A stretch of DNA of 64,000 nucleotides, from positions 248,001-312,000 of the forward strand of contig NC_092241.1 in NCBI RefSeq assembly GCF_036320965.1, read 5' to 3'. Origin of the DNA: Panulirus ornatus. Taxonomy: Eukaryota; Arthropoda; Malacostraca; Decapoda; Palinuridae. Each line of letters starts with the position of its first letter. Within the stretch, counting starts at the first letter, position 1. The position numbers were made by a program, and so were the translations under genes. Below, piece after piece: positions 30,709 through 43,582 of the stretch. The notes below the pieces were generated by a model, which saw only the letters and a program-made list of their open reading frames with translations, did no database searches and was not told the origin of the DNA.

Positions 30709-33370
30709 ATAGGGGAGAAAGAATACTTCCCACGCATTCCTCACATGTCGTAGAAGGCAACTAAAGGGGACGGGAGTGGGGGCTAGAAACCCTCCCCCCC
30801 TTGTATTTTAACTTTCTAAAAGGGGAGACAGAAGAAGGAGTCACGTGGGGAGTGCTCATCCTCCTCGAAGGCTCAGATTGGGGTGCCTAAATGTGTGTGG
30901 ATGTAACCAAGATTAGAAAAAAGGAGAGATAGGTAGTATGTTTGAGGAAAGAAACCTGCATATTTTGGCTCTGAGTGAAACGAAGCTCAAGGGTAAAGGG
31001 AAAGAGTGGTTTGGGAATGTCTTGGGAGTAAAGTCAGGGGTTAGTGAGAGGGCAAGGGAAGGAGGAGCACTACTCCTGAAACAGGAGTGGTGGGAGTATG
31101 TGATGGAGTGTACGAAAGTAAACTCTACATTGATATGGGTAAAACTGAAAGTTGATGGAGAGAGATGGATGATTACTGGTGCATATGCACCTGGGACTGA
31201 GAAGAAAGTTCATGAGAGGCAAGTGTTTTGAGAGCAGCTGAATGAGTGTGTTAGTGGTTTTGATGCACAAGACTGGGTTATAGTGATGGGTGATTTGAAT
31301 GCAAAGGTGAGTAATGTGGCAGTTGAGGGAATAATTGGTATACATGGGGTGCAAGGTGCAAGAGGTGAAAAAAAGGGCAAATGAGAGTTGGGGTGAGAGA
31401 GTATCATTAAATTTTAGGGAGAATAAAAAGATGTTCTGGAAGGAGGTAAATAAAGTGCGTAAGACAAGGGAGCAAATGGGAACTTCAGTGAAGGGCGCAA
31501 ATGGGGAGGTGATAACAAGTAGTGGTGATGTGAGAAGGAGATGGAGTGAGTATTTTGAAGGTTTGTTGAATGTGTTTGATGATAGAGTGGCAGATATAGG
31601 GTGTTTTGGTCGAGGTGGTGTGCAAAGTGAGAGGGTTAGGGAAAATGATTTGGTAAACAGAGGAGAGGTAGTGAAAGCTTTGCGGAAGATGAAAGCCGGC
31701 AAGGCAGCAGGTTTGGATGGTATTGCAGTGGAATTTATTAAAAAAGGGGGTGACTGTATTGTTGACTGGTTGGTAAGGTTATTTAATGTATGTATGACTC
31801 ATGGTGAGGTGCCTGAGGATTGGCGGAATGCGTGCATAGTGCCATTGTACAAAGGCAAAGGGGATAAGAGTGAGTGCTCAAATTACAGAGGTATAAGTTT
31901 GTTGAGTATTCCTGGTAAATTATATGGGAGGGTATTGATTGAGAGGGTGAAGGCATGTACAGAGCATCAGATTGGGGAAGAGCAGTGTGGTTTCAGAAGT
32001 GGTAGAGGATGTGTGGATCAGGTGTTTGCTTTGAAGAATGTATGTGAGAAATACTTAGAAAAGCAAATGGATTTGTATGTAGCATTTATGGATCTGGAGA
32101 AGGCATATGATAGAGTTGATAGAGATGCTCTGTGGAAGGTATTAAGAATATATGGTGTGGGAGGAAAGTTGTTAGAAGCAGTGAAAAGTTTTTATCGAGG
32201 ATGTAAGGCATGTGTACGTGTAGGAAGAGAGGAAAGTGATTGGTTCTCAGTGAATGTAGGTTTGCGGCAGGGGTGTGTGATGTCTCCATGGTTGTTTAAT
32301 TTGTTTATGGATGGGGTTGTTAGGGAGGTAAATGCAAGAGTTTTGGAAAGAGGGGCAAGTCTGAAGTCTGTTGGGGATGAGAGAGCTTGGGAAGTGAGTC
32401 AGTTGTTGTTCGCTGATGATACAGCGCTGGTGGCTGATTCATGTGAGAAACTGCAGAAGCTGGTGACTGAGTTTGGTAAAGTGTGTGGAAGAAGAAAGTT
32501 AAGAGTAAATGTGAATAAGAGCAAGGTTATTAGGTACAGTAGGGTTGAGGGTCAAGTCAATTGGGAGGTGAGTTTGAATGGAGAAAAACTGGAGGAAGTG
32601 AAGTGTTTTAGATATCTGGGAGTGGATCTGGCAGCGGATGGAACCATGGAAGCGGAAGTGGATCATAGGGTGGGGGAGGGGGCGAAAATTCTGGGGGCCT
32701 TGAAGAATGTGTGGAAGTCGAGAACATTATCTCGGAAAGCAAAAATGGGTATGTTTGAAGGAATAGTGGTTCCAACAATGTTGTATGGTTGCGAGGCGTG
32801 GGCTATGGATAGAGTTGTGCGCAGGAGGATGGATGTGCTGGAAATGAGATGTTTGAGGACAATGTGTGGTGTGAGGTGGTTTGATCGAGTGAGTAACGTA
32901 AGGGTAAGAGAGATGTGTGGAAATAAAAAGAGCGTGGTTGAGAGAGCAGAAGAGGGTGTTTTGAAGTGGTTTGGGCACATGGAGAGAATGAGTGAGGAAA
33001 GATTGACCAAGAGGATATATGTGTCGGAGGTGGAGGGAACGAGGAGAAGAGGGAGACCAAATTGGAGGTGGAAAGATGGAGTGGAAAAGATTTTGTGTGA
33101 TCGGGGCCTGAACATGCAGGAGGGTGAAAGGAGGGCAAGGAATAGAGTGAATTGGAGCGATGTGGTATACCGGGGTTGACGTGCTGTCAGTGGATTGAAT
33201 CAAGGCATGTGAAGCGTCTGGGGTAAACCATGGAAAGCTGTGTAGGTATGTATATTTGCGTGTGTGGACGTATGTATATACATGTGTATGGGGGGGGGGG
33301 GTTGGGCCATTTCTTTCGTCTGTTTCCTTGCGCTACCTCGCAAACGCGGGAGACAGCGACAAAGTATAAT
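30709..33370 (+). mobile_element. RTE-like LINE copy 16, both ends present, internal deletion
   Basis: The 5' UTR starts essentially at the family's first bases (ATAGGGGAGAAAGAATACTT). The endonuclease runs to about 31350 (GIIGIHGV) and then jumps to the linker (KVQEVKKRANESWG), losing about 600 bp including SDHYLV. The RT and 3' end are complete. The endonuclease frame has TGA for Trp at 31229-31231. The codon at the MGNR position is AGG. Confidence 0.88.
31335..33179 (+). pseudogene. LINE reverse transcriptase segment of copy 16
   Basis: Open frame of 614 codons covering part of the linker, the whole RT (MDLEKAYDRV, RQGCVMSP, FADDTAL) and the C-terminus to VVYRG-TGA. It is separated from the endonuclease remnant by the deletion junction at about 31350. 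The first few codons are fused endonuclease sequence, so the ATG at 31335 is fortuitous. Confidence 0.85.
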
Positions 33371-33377
33371 AAAAAAA

Positions 33378-34691
<1,314 letters not shown>

Positions 34692-34842
34692 CCTCTCTCA
34701 ACCACGCTCTTTTTATTTCCACACATCTCTCTTACCCTTACGTTACTCACTCGATCAAACCACCTCACACCACACATTGTCCTCAAACACCTCATTTCCA
34801 GCACATCCATCCTCCTGCGCACAACTCTATCCATAGCCCACG

Positions 34843-34846
<4 letters not shown>
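34692..34846 (-). mobile_element. Internal LINE fragment 18
   Basis: About 155 bp of minus-strand C-terminal coding sequence (AMDRVVRRRMDVLEM back to KKSVVERAE), joined to copy 17 at a CTCTCTC microhomology and ending in (TA)n. Both element ends are missing. Confidence 0.75.

Positions 34847-34905
<59 letters not shown>
34847..34905. repeat. (TA)n microsatellite
   Basis: Between LINE fragment 18 and the T-run of SIDE 8. Confidence 0.97.
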
Positions 34906-34907
<2 letters not shown>

Positions 34908-34926
34908 TTTTTTTTTTTTTTTTTTC

Positions 34927-35149
34927 ATACGATTCGCCATTTCCCGCATTTGCGAGGGTAGCGTTAAGAACAGAGGACTGGGCCTTAGAGGGAAAATCCT
35001 CACCTGGCCCCCTTCTCTGTTCCTTCTTTTGGAAAATTAAAAAAAACGAGAGGGGAGGATTTCCAGCCACCCACTCCCTCCCCTTTTAGTCGCCTTCTAC
35101 GACACGCAGGGAATACGTGGGAAGTATTCTTTCTCCCCTATCCCCAGGG

Positions 35150-35154
<5 letters not shown>
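34927..35154 (-). mobile_element. Short LINE-derived element (SIDE) 8
   Basis: Complete minus-strand copy from ATTCGCCATTTCCCGC to CCCCTATCCCCAGGGATAA, with the middle inverted pair intact. Confidence 0.82.

Positions 35155-35188
<34 letters not shown>
35153..35188. repeat. (TA)n microsatellite
   Basis: Head-side AT tract of SIDE 8. Confidence 0.96.
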
Positions 35189-35190
<2 letters not shown>

Positions 35191-35291
35191 TGAGATGTAT
35201 AGGTATGTATATTTGCATGTGTGGACGTGTATGTATGTACATGTGTATGTGGGTGGGTTGGGCCATTCTTCCGTCTGTAACCTTGCGCTAC
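35189..35291 (+). mobile_element. LINE 3' UTR fragment 19a
   Basis: Plus-strand piece of the long-type 3' UTR (CATTGAGATGTATAGGTATG to CCTTGCGCTACCT) lacking the final tail, directly upstream of the 5' end of copy 19. Confidence 0.75.
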
Positions 35292-35299
35292 CTATGTCA

Positions 35300-38010
35300 T
35301 ATCCCCTGGGGATAGGGGAGAAAGAATACTTCCCACGCATTCCTCACGTGTCGTAGAAGGCGACTAAAGGGGATGGGAGCGGGATCTGAAAACATTCCCC
35401 TCCTTGTATTTCAACTTTCTAAAAGGGGAAACAGAAGAAGGAGTCACGCTTGCAGTGCTCATCCTCCTCGTAGGCTCAAATTGGGGTATCTAAATGTGTG
35501 TGGATGTAACCAAGATGAGAAAAAAGTGAGATAGGTAGTATGTTTGAGGAAAGGAACCTGGACGTTTTGCCTCTGAGTGAAACGAAGCTCAAGGGTAAAG
35601 GGGAAGAGTGGTTTGGGAATGTCTTGGGAGTAAAGTCAGGGGTTAATGAGAGGACAAGAGCAAGGGAAGGAGTAGCACTACCCCTGAATCAGGAGTGGTG
35701 GGAGTATGTGATAGAGTGTTAGAAAGTAAACTGTAGATTGATATGGGTAAAACTGAAAGTGGATGGAGAGAGATGGGTGATTATTGGTGCATATGCACCT
35801 GGGCATGAGAAGAAAGATCATGAAAGGCAAGTGTTTTGGGAGCAGATGAGCGAGTGTGTCAGTAGGTTTGATGCACGAAACTGGGTTATAGTGATGGGTG
35901 ATTTGAATGCAGGTGAGTAATGTGGCAGTTGAGGGAATAATCGGTGTACATGGGGTGTTCAGTGTTGTAAATCGAAATGGTGAAAAGCTTTGTAGATTTA
36001 TGTGCTGAAAAAGGACTGGTGATTGGGAATACCTGGTTTAAAAAGAGAGATATACATAAGTATACATATGTAAGTAGGAGAGATGGCCAGAGAGTGTTAT
36101 TGAATTATGTGTTAATTGATAGGCGTGCGAGAGAGACTTTTGGATGTTGATGTGCTGAGGTGCAACTGGAGGGATGTCTGATCAGTATCTTGTGCAGGCG
36201 AGGGTGTAGATTTGTAGAGGTTTTCAGAAAAGAAGAGAGAATATTGGGTTGAAGATAGTGGTGAGAGTAAGTGAGCTTGGGAAGGAGACTTGTGTGAGGA
36301 AGTACCAGGAGAGACTGAGTACAGAATGGAAAAAGGTGAGAACAAAGGAGGTAAGGGGAGTGGGGGAGGAATGGGATGTATTTAGGGAATCAGTGATGGC
36401 TTGCGCAAAAGACGCTTGTGGCATGAGAAGCGTGGGAGGTGGGCAGATTAGATAGGGTAGTGAGTGGTGGGATGAAGGAGTTAGATTATTAGTGAAAGAG
36501 AAGAGAGAGGCATTTGGATGATTTTTGCAGGGAAATAATGCAAATTAGTGGGAGATGTATAAAAGAAAGAGGCAGGAGGTGAAGAGAAAGGTGCAAGAGG
36601 TGAAAAAGAGGGCAAATGAGAGTTGGGGTGAGAGAGTATCATTAAATTTTAGGAAGAATAAAAAGATGTTTTGGAACAAGGTAAATAAAGTGCATAAGAC
36701 AGGGGAACAAATGGGAACTTCAGTGAAGGGGGCTAATGGGGAGGTGATAACAAGTAGTGGTGATGTGAGAAGGAGATGGAGTGAGTATTTTGAAGGTTTG
36801 TTGAATGTGTTTGATGATAGAGTGGCAGATATAGGGTGTTTTGGTCGAGGTGGTGTGCAAAGTGAGAGGGTTAGGGAAAATGATTTGGTAAACAGAGAAG
36901 AGGTAGTAAAAGCTTTGCGGAAGATGAAAGCTGGCAAAGGCAGCGGGTTTGGATGGTATTGCAGTGGAATTTATTAAAAAAGGGGGTGACTGTATTGACT
37001 GGTTGGTAAGGTTATTTAATGTATGTATGATTTATGGTGAGGTGCCTGAGGATTGGCAGAATGCTTGCATAGTGCCATTGTACAAAGGCAAAGGGGACAA
37101 AGATGAGTGCTCAAATTACAGAGGTATAAGTCTGTTGAGTATTCCTGGTAAATTATATGGGAGGGTATTGATTGAGAGGGAGAAGGCATGTATAGAGCAT
37201 CAAACTGGGAGGTACATTTGAATGGAGAAAAACTGGAGGAAGTGAAGTGTTTCAGATATCTGGGAGTGGATTTGGCAGCGGATGGAATCATGGAAGTGGA
37301 AGTGAGTCATAGGGTGGGGGAGAGGGCAAAAATTCTGGGAACATTGAAGAATGTGTGGAAGTCGAAAACTTTATCTCGGAAAGCAAAAATGGGTATGTTT
37401 GAAGGAATAGTGGTTCCAACAATTTTGTATGGTTGCAAGGCATGGGCTATGGATAGAGTTGTGCGCAGGAGGGTGGATGTGCTGGAAATGAGATGTTTGA
37501 GGACAATGTGTGGTGTGAGGTGGTTTGATCGAGTAAGTAATGTAAGGGTAAGAGAGATGTGTGGAAATAAAAAGAGCGTGGTTGAGAGAGCAGAAGAGGG
37601 TGTTTTGAAATGGTTTGGGCACATGGAGAGAATGAGTGAGGAAAGATTGACCAAGAGGATGTATGTGTTGGAGGTGGAGGGAACAAGGAGAAGTGGGAGA
37701 CCAAATTGGAGTTGGAAAGATGGAGTGAAAAAGATTTTGTGTGATCGGGGCCTGAATATGCAGGATGGTGAAAGGAGGGCAAGGAATAGAGTGAATTGGA
37801 TCGATGTGGTATACCGGGGTCGACGTGCTGTCAGTGGATTGAATCAGGGCAAGTGAAGCGTCTGGGGTAAACCATGGAAAGCTGTGTAGGTATGTATATT
37901 TGCGTGTGTGGACGTGTATGTATATACATGTGTATGGGGGTGGGTTGGGCCATTTCTTTCGTCTGTTTCCTTGCGCTACCTCGCAAACGCGGGAGACAGC
38001 GACAAAGCAA

Positions 38011-38012
<2 letters not shown>
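35300..38012 (+). mobile_element. RTE-like LINE copy 19, both ends present, RT core deleted
   Basis: The 5' end is complete (CCCCTGGGGATAGGGGAG). Decayed endonuclease frames at 35540-35722, 35738-35920 and 36249-36455 carry stops and small indels. The linker is at 36555-36950. The RT is cut at about 37203, where EHQ is joined to NWEVHLNGEK, removing roughly 600 bp or more including FADD. An intact C-terminal frame runs to 37856, ending RRAVSGLNQGK. AAAGCAAAA tail. Confidence 0.86.

Positions 38013-38013
<1 letters not shown>

Positions 38014-38068
<55 letters not shown>
38014..38068. repeat. (TA)n microsatellite at the centre of an inverted LINE pair
   Basis: AT tract between the A-run of copy 19 (plus) and the T-run of copy 20 (minus). 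Confidence 0.97.
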
Positions 38069-38085
<17 letters not shown>

Positions 38086-38087
<2 letters not shown>

Positions 38088-38975
38088 TACTTTGTCGCTG
38101 TCTCCCGCGTTTGCGAGGTAGCGCAAGGAAACAGACGAAAGAAATGGCCCAACCCCCCCCCATACACATGTACATACACCCATCCACACACGCAAATATA
38201 CATACCTACACAGCTTTCCATGGTTTACCCCAGACGCTTCACATGCCTTGATTCAATCCACTGACAGCACGTCAACCCCTGTATACCACATCGCTCCAAT
38301 TCACTCTAGTCCTTGCCCTCCTTTCACCCTCCTGCATGTTCAGGCCCCGATCACACAAAATCTTTTTCACTCCATCTTTCCACCTCCAATTTGGTCTCCC
38401 TCTTCTCCTCGTTCCCTCCACCTCCGACACATATATCCTCTTGGTCAATCTTTCCTCACTCATTCTCTCCATGTGCCCAAACCATTTCAAAACACCCTCT
38501 TCTGCTCTCTCAACCACGCTCTTTTTATTTCCACACATCTCTCTTACCCTTACGTTACTTACTCGATCAAACCACCTCACACCACACATTGTCCTCAAAC
38601 ATCTCATTTCCAGCACATCCATCCTCCTGCGCACAACTCTATCCATAGCCCACGCCTCGCAACCATACAACATTGTTGGAACCACTATTCCTTCAAACAT
38701 ACCCATTTTTGCTTTCCGAGATAATGTTCTCGACTTCCACACATTTTTCAAGGCTCCCAAAATTTTCGCCCCCTCCCCCACCCTATGATCCACTTCCGCT
38801 TCCATGGTTCCATCCGCTGACAGATCCACTCCCAGATATCTAAAACACTTCACTTCCTCCAGTTTTTCTCCATTCAAACTCACCTCCCAATTGACTTGAC
38901 CCTCAACCCTACTGTACCTAATAACCTTGCTCTTATTCACATTTACTCTTAACTTTCTTCTTCCACACACTTTAC
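38086..38975 (-). mobile_element. RTE-like LINE copy 20, 5'-truncated
   Basis: Minus-strand young copy: tail, short 3' UTR and about 235 codons from KVCGRRKLRVNVN to VVYRG without a stop (38272-38975). It joins directly, without (TA)n, to the head of SIDE 9 at a TTTACCTGGGG junction. Confidence 0.87.
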
Positions 38976-39195
38976 CTGGGGATAGGGGAGAAAGAATACT
39001 TCCCATGTATTCCGTGCGTGTCGTAGAAGGCGACTAAAAGGAAAGGGAGTGGGGGGCTGGAAATCCTCCCCTCTCTTTTTTTTTTTTTCCAAAAGAAGGA
39101 ACAGAGACTGGGGCCAGGTGAGGTTATTCCCTCAAAGACCTAGTCCTCTGTTCTTAACGCTATCTTGCTAACGTGGAAAATGGCGAATGGTATGA
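38976..39195 (+). mobile_element. Short LINE-derived element (SIDE) 9
   Basis: Plus-strand copy from CTGGGGATAGGGGAG to ATGGCGAATGGTATGATA, with scattered substitutions (GCTATCTTGCTAACG in the tail). Confidence 0.78.
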
Positions 39196-39233
39196 TATAT
39201 ATATATTTATTTATTATCATTTATTTTTTTTTT

Positions 39234-40592
39234 GCTTTGTCGCTGTCTCCCGCGTTAGCGAGGTAGCGCAAGGAAACAGACGAAAGAATGGCCCAACCCA
39301 CCCACATACACATATATATACATACACATCCACACACGCAAATATACATACCTATACATCTCAGTGTATACATATATATACCCACACAGACATATACCCA
39401 TGTACATAATTCATACTGTCTGCCTTTATTCATTCCCATCGCCGCCCCATCACACATGGAATAACAACACCCTCCCCCCTCATGTGTGCGGGGTAGCGCT
39501 AGGAAAAGACAACAAAGGCCACATTCGTTCACACTCAGTCTCTAGCTGTCATGTAATAATGCACTGAAACCACAGCTCCCTTTCCACATCCAGGCCCCAC
39601 AGAACTTTCCACGGTTTACCTAGATACTTCACATGACCTGGTTCAATCCATTAACAGCACATCGACCCCAGTATACCACATCGTTCCAATTCACTCTATT
39701 CCTTGCACGCCTTTCACCCTCCTGCATGTTCAGGCCACGATCACTCAAAATCTTTTTCACTCCATCTTTCCACCTCGAATTTGGTCTCCCACTTCTCCTC
39801 GTTCCCTCCACCTCTGACACATATATCCTCTTGGTCAATCTTTCCTCACTCATTCTCTCCATGTGCCCAAACCATTTCAAAACACCCTCTTCTGCTCTCT
39901 CAACCACACTCTTTATTACCACACATCTCTCTTACCCTTACATTACTTACTCGATCAAACCACCTCACACCACATATTGTCCTCAAACATCTCATTTCCA
40001 GTACATCCACCCTCCTGAGCACAACTCTATCCACAGCCCATGCCTCGCAACCATACAACATTGTGGGAACCACTATTCCTTCAAACATACCCATTTTTCT
40101 TTCCGAGATAATGTTCTCGACTTCCACACAATCTTCAAGGCTCCCAGAATTTTCACCCCCTCCCCCACCCTATGATTCACTTCCGCTTCCATGGTTCCAT
40201 CCGCTGCCAAATCCACTCCCAGATATCTAAAACACTTCACTTCCTCCAGTTTTTCTCCATGCAAACTTACCTCCCAGTTGACTTGACCCTCAACCCTACT
40301 GTACCTAATAACCTTACTCTTATTCACATTTACTCTCAACTTTCGTCTTTCACACACTTTACCAAACTCAGTCACCAGCTTCTGCAGTTTCTCACATGAA
40401 TCAGCCACCACCGCTGTATCATCAGCGAACAACAATGGACTCATTCCCAAGCTCTCTCATCCACAACAGACTGCATACTTGCCCCTCTTTCCAAAATTCT
40501 TGCATTCATCTCCCTAACAACCCCATCCATAAACAAATTAAACACCCATGGATACATCACACACCCCTGCCGCAAACCTACATTCACTGAGA
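39234..40592 (-). mobile_element. Older RTE-like LINE copy 21 with long 3' UTR
   Basis: Minus-strand copy with the complete long-type 3' UTR (39234-39660), showing both the terminal tail and the internal tail-like GGGGTAGCGCTAGGAAAAGA block. The C-terminus and RT run to RQGCVMYPWVFN with frameshifts near 39910 and 40090. The 5' side ends at CATTCACTGAGAT against a Penelope-like fragment. Confidence 0.85.
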
Positions 40593-40593
40593 T

Positions 40594-40885
40594 TTACCGC
40601 AGTGATCAAGTACATCCCAAGTCCAAGTGGAAATGAAACAGGATAAGTTCCCAAGTGCACTTTCGTGTAATAATCACATCAAGGGAGATAGAAGAAAGAA
40701 ATATAAGTCAGTTGATATACAACGAAGAGATATAGCTAGGACACCATTTGGTAAATAAGTGACTGTCCAAGACAGACAATGAGCGTATCATAAACTTATT
40801 ATGTGGACCAGAGCGGGAATTGTTTACAAATTTTATCAACAATAAAGCTATCCACTTTGTATCACCTTCATTATGTGTGTGTGTG
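40594..40885 (-). mobile_element. Penelope-like element 3' fragment
   Basis: The reverse complement matches the 3' part of the Penelope-like element at 53631-54565: the last codons (DSFIVDKICKQFPLWST, then TAA), followed by the shared 3' UTR (GTTTATGATACGCTCATTGT, TTTACCAAATGG, AAAGTGCACTTGGGAACTTA, ATGTACTTGATCAC). Similarity is obvious over about 270 bp, interrupted by substitutions. It ends at a (TG)n tract. Confidence 0.8.
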
Positions 40886-40892
40886 TGTGTGT
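40872..40892. repeat. (TG)n microsatellite
   Basis: Short TG tract at the border between the Penelope-like fragment and a decayed SIDE. Confidence 0.9.
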
Positions 40893-40899
40893 CCTTTCC

Positions 40900-41025
40900 T
40901 CCACCTTTTACTTTTCCAAAAGAAGGAACAGAGAAGGGGGCCAAGTGAGGATTTTCCCTCTTAGGCTCAGTTCTCTGTTCTCAATACCTCGCTGATGCAA
41001 GAAATGATGAATATGTGTAAAAAAA
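40900..41025 (+). mobile_element. SIDE 10, degenerate, head missing
   Basis: CTTTTCCAAAAGAAGGAACA through GTTCTCTGTTCTCAATACCT to an A-run; the tail is diverged (GATGCAAGAAATGATGAAT). An old copy. Confidence 0.65.
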
Positions 41026-41062
41026 AAAAATGTATGTATGTGTGTGTGTGTGTGAGAGCAGA

Positions 41063-41125
41063 TGTACTTTTCTTCATCCGTTTCCTGGTGCTACCTTGCT
41101 AATATAGGAAATGATGATGCAGGAA
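41063..41125 (+). mobile_element. Degenerate LINE tail 22
   Basis: CATCCGTTTCCTGGTGCTAC followed by CTTGCTAATATAGGAAATGA resembles the plus-strand LINE 3' end (CGTCTGTTTCCTTGCGCTAC). Confidence 0.5.
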
Positions 41126-42863
41126 AAAAAGGGGAATTTAATCAATCATGCCTGGCTACAAGTACAATAAAGCACTACTCTTAAGAGCATAAACTCTTAT
41201 AACATCTCAAAAGAGTAAATGATCAAATGAAGTTCCATTTAAAAACTAAAAAATGAATGGTGCCCCCAAAAATAGGAATCATTATAGCAGACCAATTTCA
41301 ACAATTACAGCAACATTACACAGTTCTTTAGATATACATGAGTGTCACAAACAGATAATTAGGGACTTTATTTCATTAATCAAATTAAGTATGCCAGAGT
41401 TAATCCTACTTTTATATCAAAGATAACCTGTGTCCACAGTCAGAGCTACCGCTTGAGTGAAAGTTCAGTTGAGCTCTTGTAGTTCAGAATTTCAGAACCA
41501 GAGGGAAAGCCAAGGTCAAGCAGTTTAAAAACTTGTTCTAGAAAAGAAGTCTCTCAATCATGTAATGGTATTTTTGTTCATGATTGTACTGTACAAAAAC
41601 TGTGGTCCTAGGAACAAGAGTTAAAAGGCATTTTGAATTAAATCAAATCTTTTATTTACTTTCATAATAGCAATAAACAGTTCTTTCTTTGCCCCTCTGC
41701 TTAAGGCATTAAAGTAAAAATTCTCACAAATGGTTTTATTCAATAGTATCTTAATCATCATAAAGCATATGCAGTATACTGTTACATATTACTGATGTCT
41801 GCCCTCATGACAAATCTTTTATGCAAATAAGAATAAAAAAGGCAATACATATACAAATCAAAACTCTTTGATCAGAAAATCCTTTACTTATAAGGGTGTA
41901 AATGTTAACTAATGACTCATATTCACTTGGGTAATAACTGAATCTACAATACATCCCTTTTTATATATAAAAAAAAAGGCAATGGCACACATGTGATGAT
42001 CAGCATTCACAGTTCTTGAGATAAGATAAGGTTCCAGGCCCAAGAAATTAGTCTTCTTAATTTCCTACATCAAGTATGCCACTCCATGACTGTGGGAGAT
42101 AATGTGAACCATTTTGAATTCTAGCTTAACTGCTAGGTTCTTTCTTCTTGGTGATGGAGAGTTCAGTGGTATTTCATATTTCAAAAAGTGAAAGAAGGCG
42201 CACTCTTGATGAAAACCTTTAAACAATCCAACAGTATTTATCACAATTGTGCACAGTCTAGCAAACCAAGTATTTCATAATTCAACTGCTTTATCATAAT
42301 TTATGATTTAGCCCTTTAAGCAATGAAGATGTACTGGAATGTCCATAATTACTGAACCCAATAAACATAAAAATTTAAAATACATTTCTATCCCTGAACT
42401 GAAAAAAATGTAATGTTTCAGGCAGTCTACTCATGCATCAAAGAACTCACTTCTAAGAGGAATGAATTACAAAAGTAGTAATGATGTATTCTCAATGACA
42501 AAGATCTCAATATCAAAATTTCTAAACAACCAAAGAGGACCAGCAACATTTTTTTCATTTTACCATACATCTTTAAAAATGTCAAACAAACAGAGGTTAC
42601 AACATGACTGAACAAAGTTCAAAAGTATGTCCAAATAAGGATAAGAACAGAGAAAAAGTAAACATAGTTGTTACAGTAAAGAATGCATTACTGAGATGCT
42701 TTTGAACATGGAGAGGATGGAAGGAAAACCAAGAGTTAGGCTTATTCGGATACAAATATGGAAGACTTCTTAGAACTGGGAAAGATGTATATGCATTAAG
42801 GGGAAACAGCCAGAATGACCCTAATGGAAAGTGGGAGATGGTATATCAGATATAGAGAAAGGA
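41126..42863 (-). other. Probable 3' UTR and flank of ZNHIT1
   Basis: AT-rich low-copy sequence downstream (in the gene's sense) of the ZNHIT1 stop codon. Candidate minus-strand AATAAA hexamers lie at 41735-41740, 41651-41656 and 41367-41372; which one is used cannot be told. No other exon, RNA gene or LINE copy recognised. Confidence 0.45.
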
Positions 42864-43092
42864 TTAAGCAGTCCACTTCAGACATCTTGTATCTTCATGC
42901 GTAGAGAGACATTTCGTGGAGCAGTAACGTGCACCACATGGTATACAAGTGTAGGGTGCAGGAAAACCACACACTGAACACAAATGTCGCTCAGGTAGTT
43001 TGGAAGGTGGTGCCTGCACAGTAAGGTAGTTTGGTCCTTCTGGATAAAGAGCCTGTTCTTCTTCAAGTAGAATGGGAAAATTCTTTCGAAAT
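42864..43092 (-). CDS. ZNHIT1: ZNHIT1 (HIT-type zinc finger protein 1), last coding exon
   Basis: From a minus-strand 3' splice site (TTTTTTACAG, AG at 43094-43093) an open frame of 75 codons runs to TAA at 42866-42864. The exon begins with one base completing a split Arg codon, then FRKNFPILLEEEQ, EGPNYLTVQAPPS, and the HIT zinc finger with Cys pairs in LCSVCGFPAPYTC, IPCGARYCSTKC and the final STHEDTRCLKWTA. This matches the conserved C-terminus of ZNHIT1 (RFRKNF, EGPNYLT, CAVCGF, CLKWT in other animals). In the family it is a subunit of the SRCAP/SWR1 chromatin-remodelling complex that deposits histone H2A.Z in the nucleus. The exon has no ATG of its own; the N-terminal exons must lie at higher coordinates and none was found up to 64000, so the preceding intron is very long and filled with LINE copies. 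Probably a functional gene: no lesion is seen. Confidence 0.92.
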
Positions 43093-43582
43093 CTGTAAAA
43101 AAGAAAGGATTATTTTATTTCCCATGTGGTTCTGTTCTTTGGCTGTACAGTATTCAAACTGCAGCACCATTTAACTGTCTGGTTTACAATTCAATACTGC
43201 ACATCCAAGATCACTATTTTCTAATTTGTACCCTTCACTCATTCCCCTACTTTTTCTCTAAATTATCCCTACTTTCCTAATTCTCCCTTCCCCTTACCAC
43301 ATGTCTGTTAATATAAATTTCATTCATTTAAACATACTTTTAACTTCTAAGAGAGATGCTGACTGCTGTACCTATATGAGAGTGGAAACACAACTCTATC
43401 ATCAGGAGTACAGTCTCTTCAAAGAGACCTTTTTCACTCCAAAAGAATTTATCATTTCCCTGCTATTAAAAGAGATGCAGCCTTGGAGGTGAAGGAGTTC
43501 CTGGAAAAGGGGTCCTTGGAAAATTATGAATGAAATCTTAATTATCCATTTATTTTATACAACTTCTCAAATTATTTATTAT
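43093..43582 (-). other. Intron of ZNHIT1, proximal low-copy part
   Basis: Non-coding sequence upstream of the last ZNHIT1 exon in gene sense, with the acceptor's pyrimidine tract at 43095-43110. No further exon recognised before the LINE block begins. Confidence 0.55.

Noticed and set aside
42690..42740. Weak similarity of TTTTGAACATGGAGAGGATG to the LINE segment encoding GHMERM
   Set aside because: Only about 25 bp match and the flanks do not continue; it lies in the probable ZNHIT1 3' flank and is not strong enough to call.
42878..43066. 62-codon minus-strand frame starting at an internal ATG in the ZNHIT1 exon
   Set aside because: It is a shifted frame of the zinc-finger exon; the conserved ZNHIT1 residues are in the frame that starts at the splice site.
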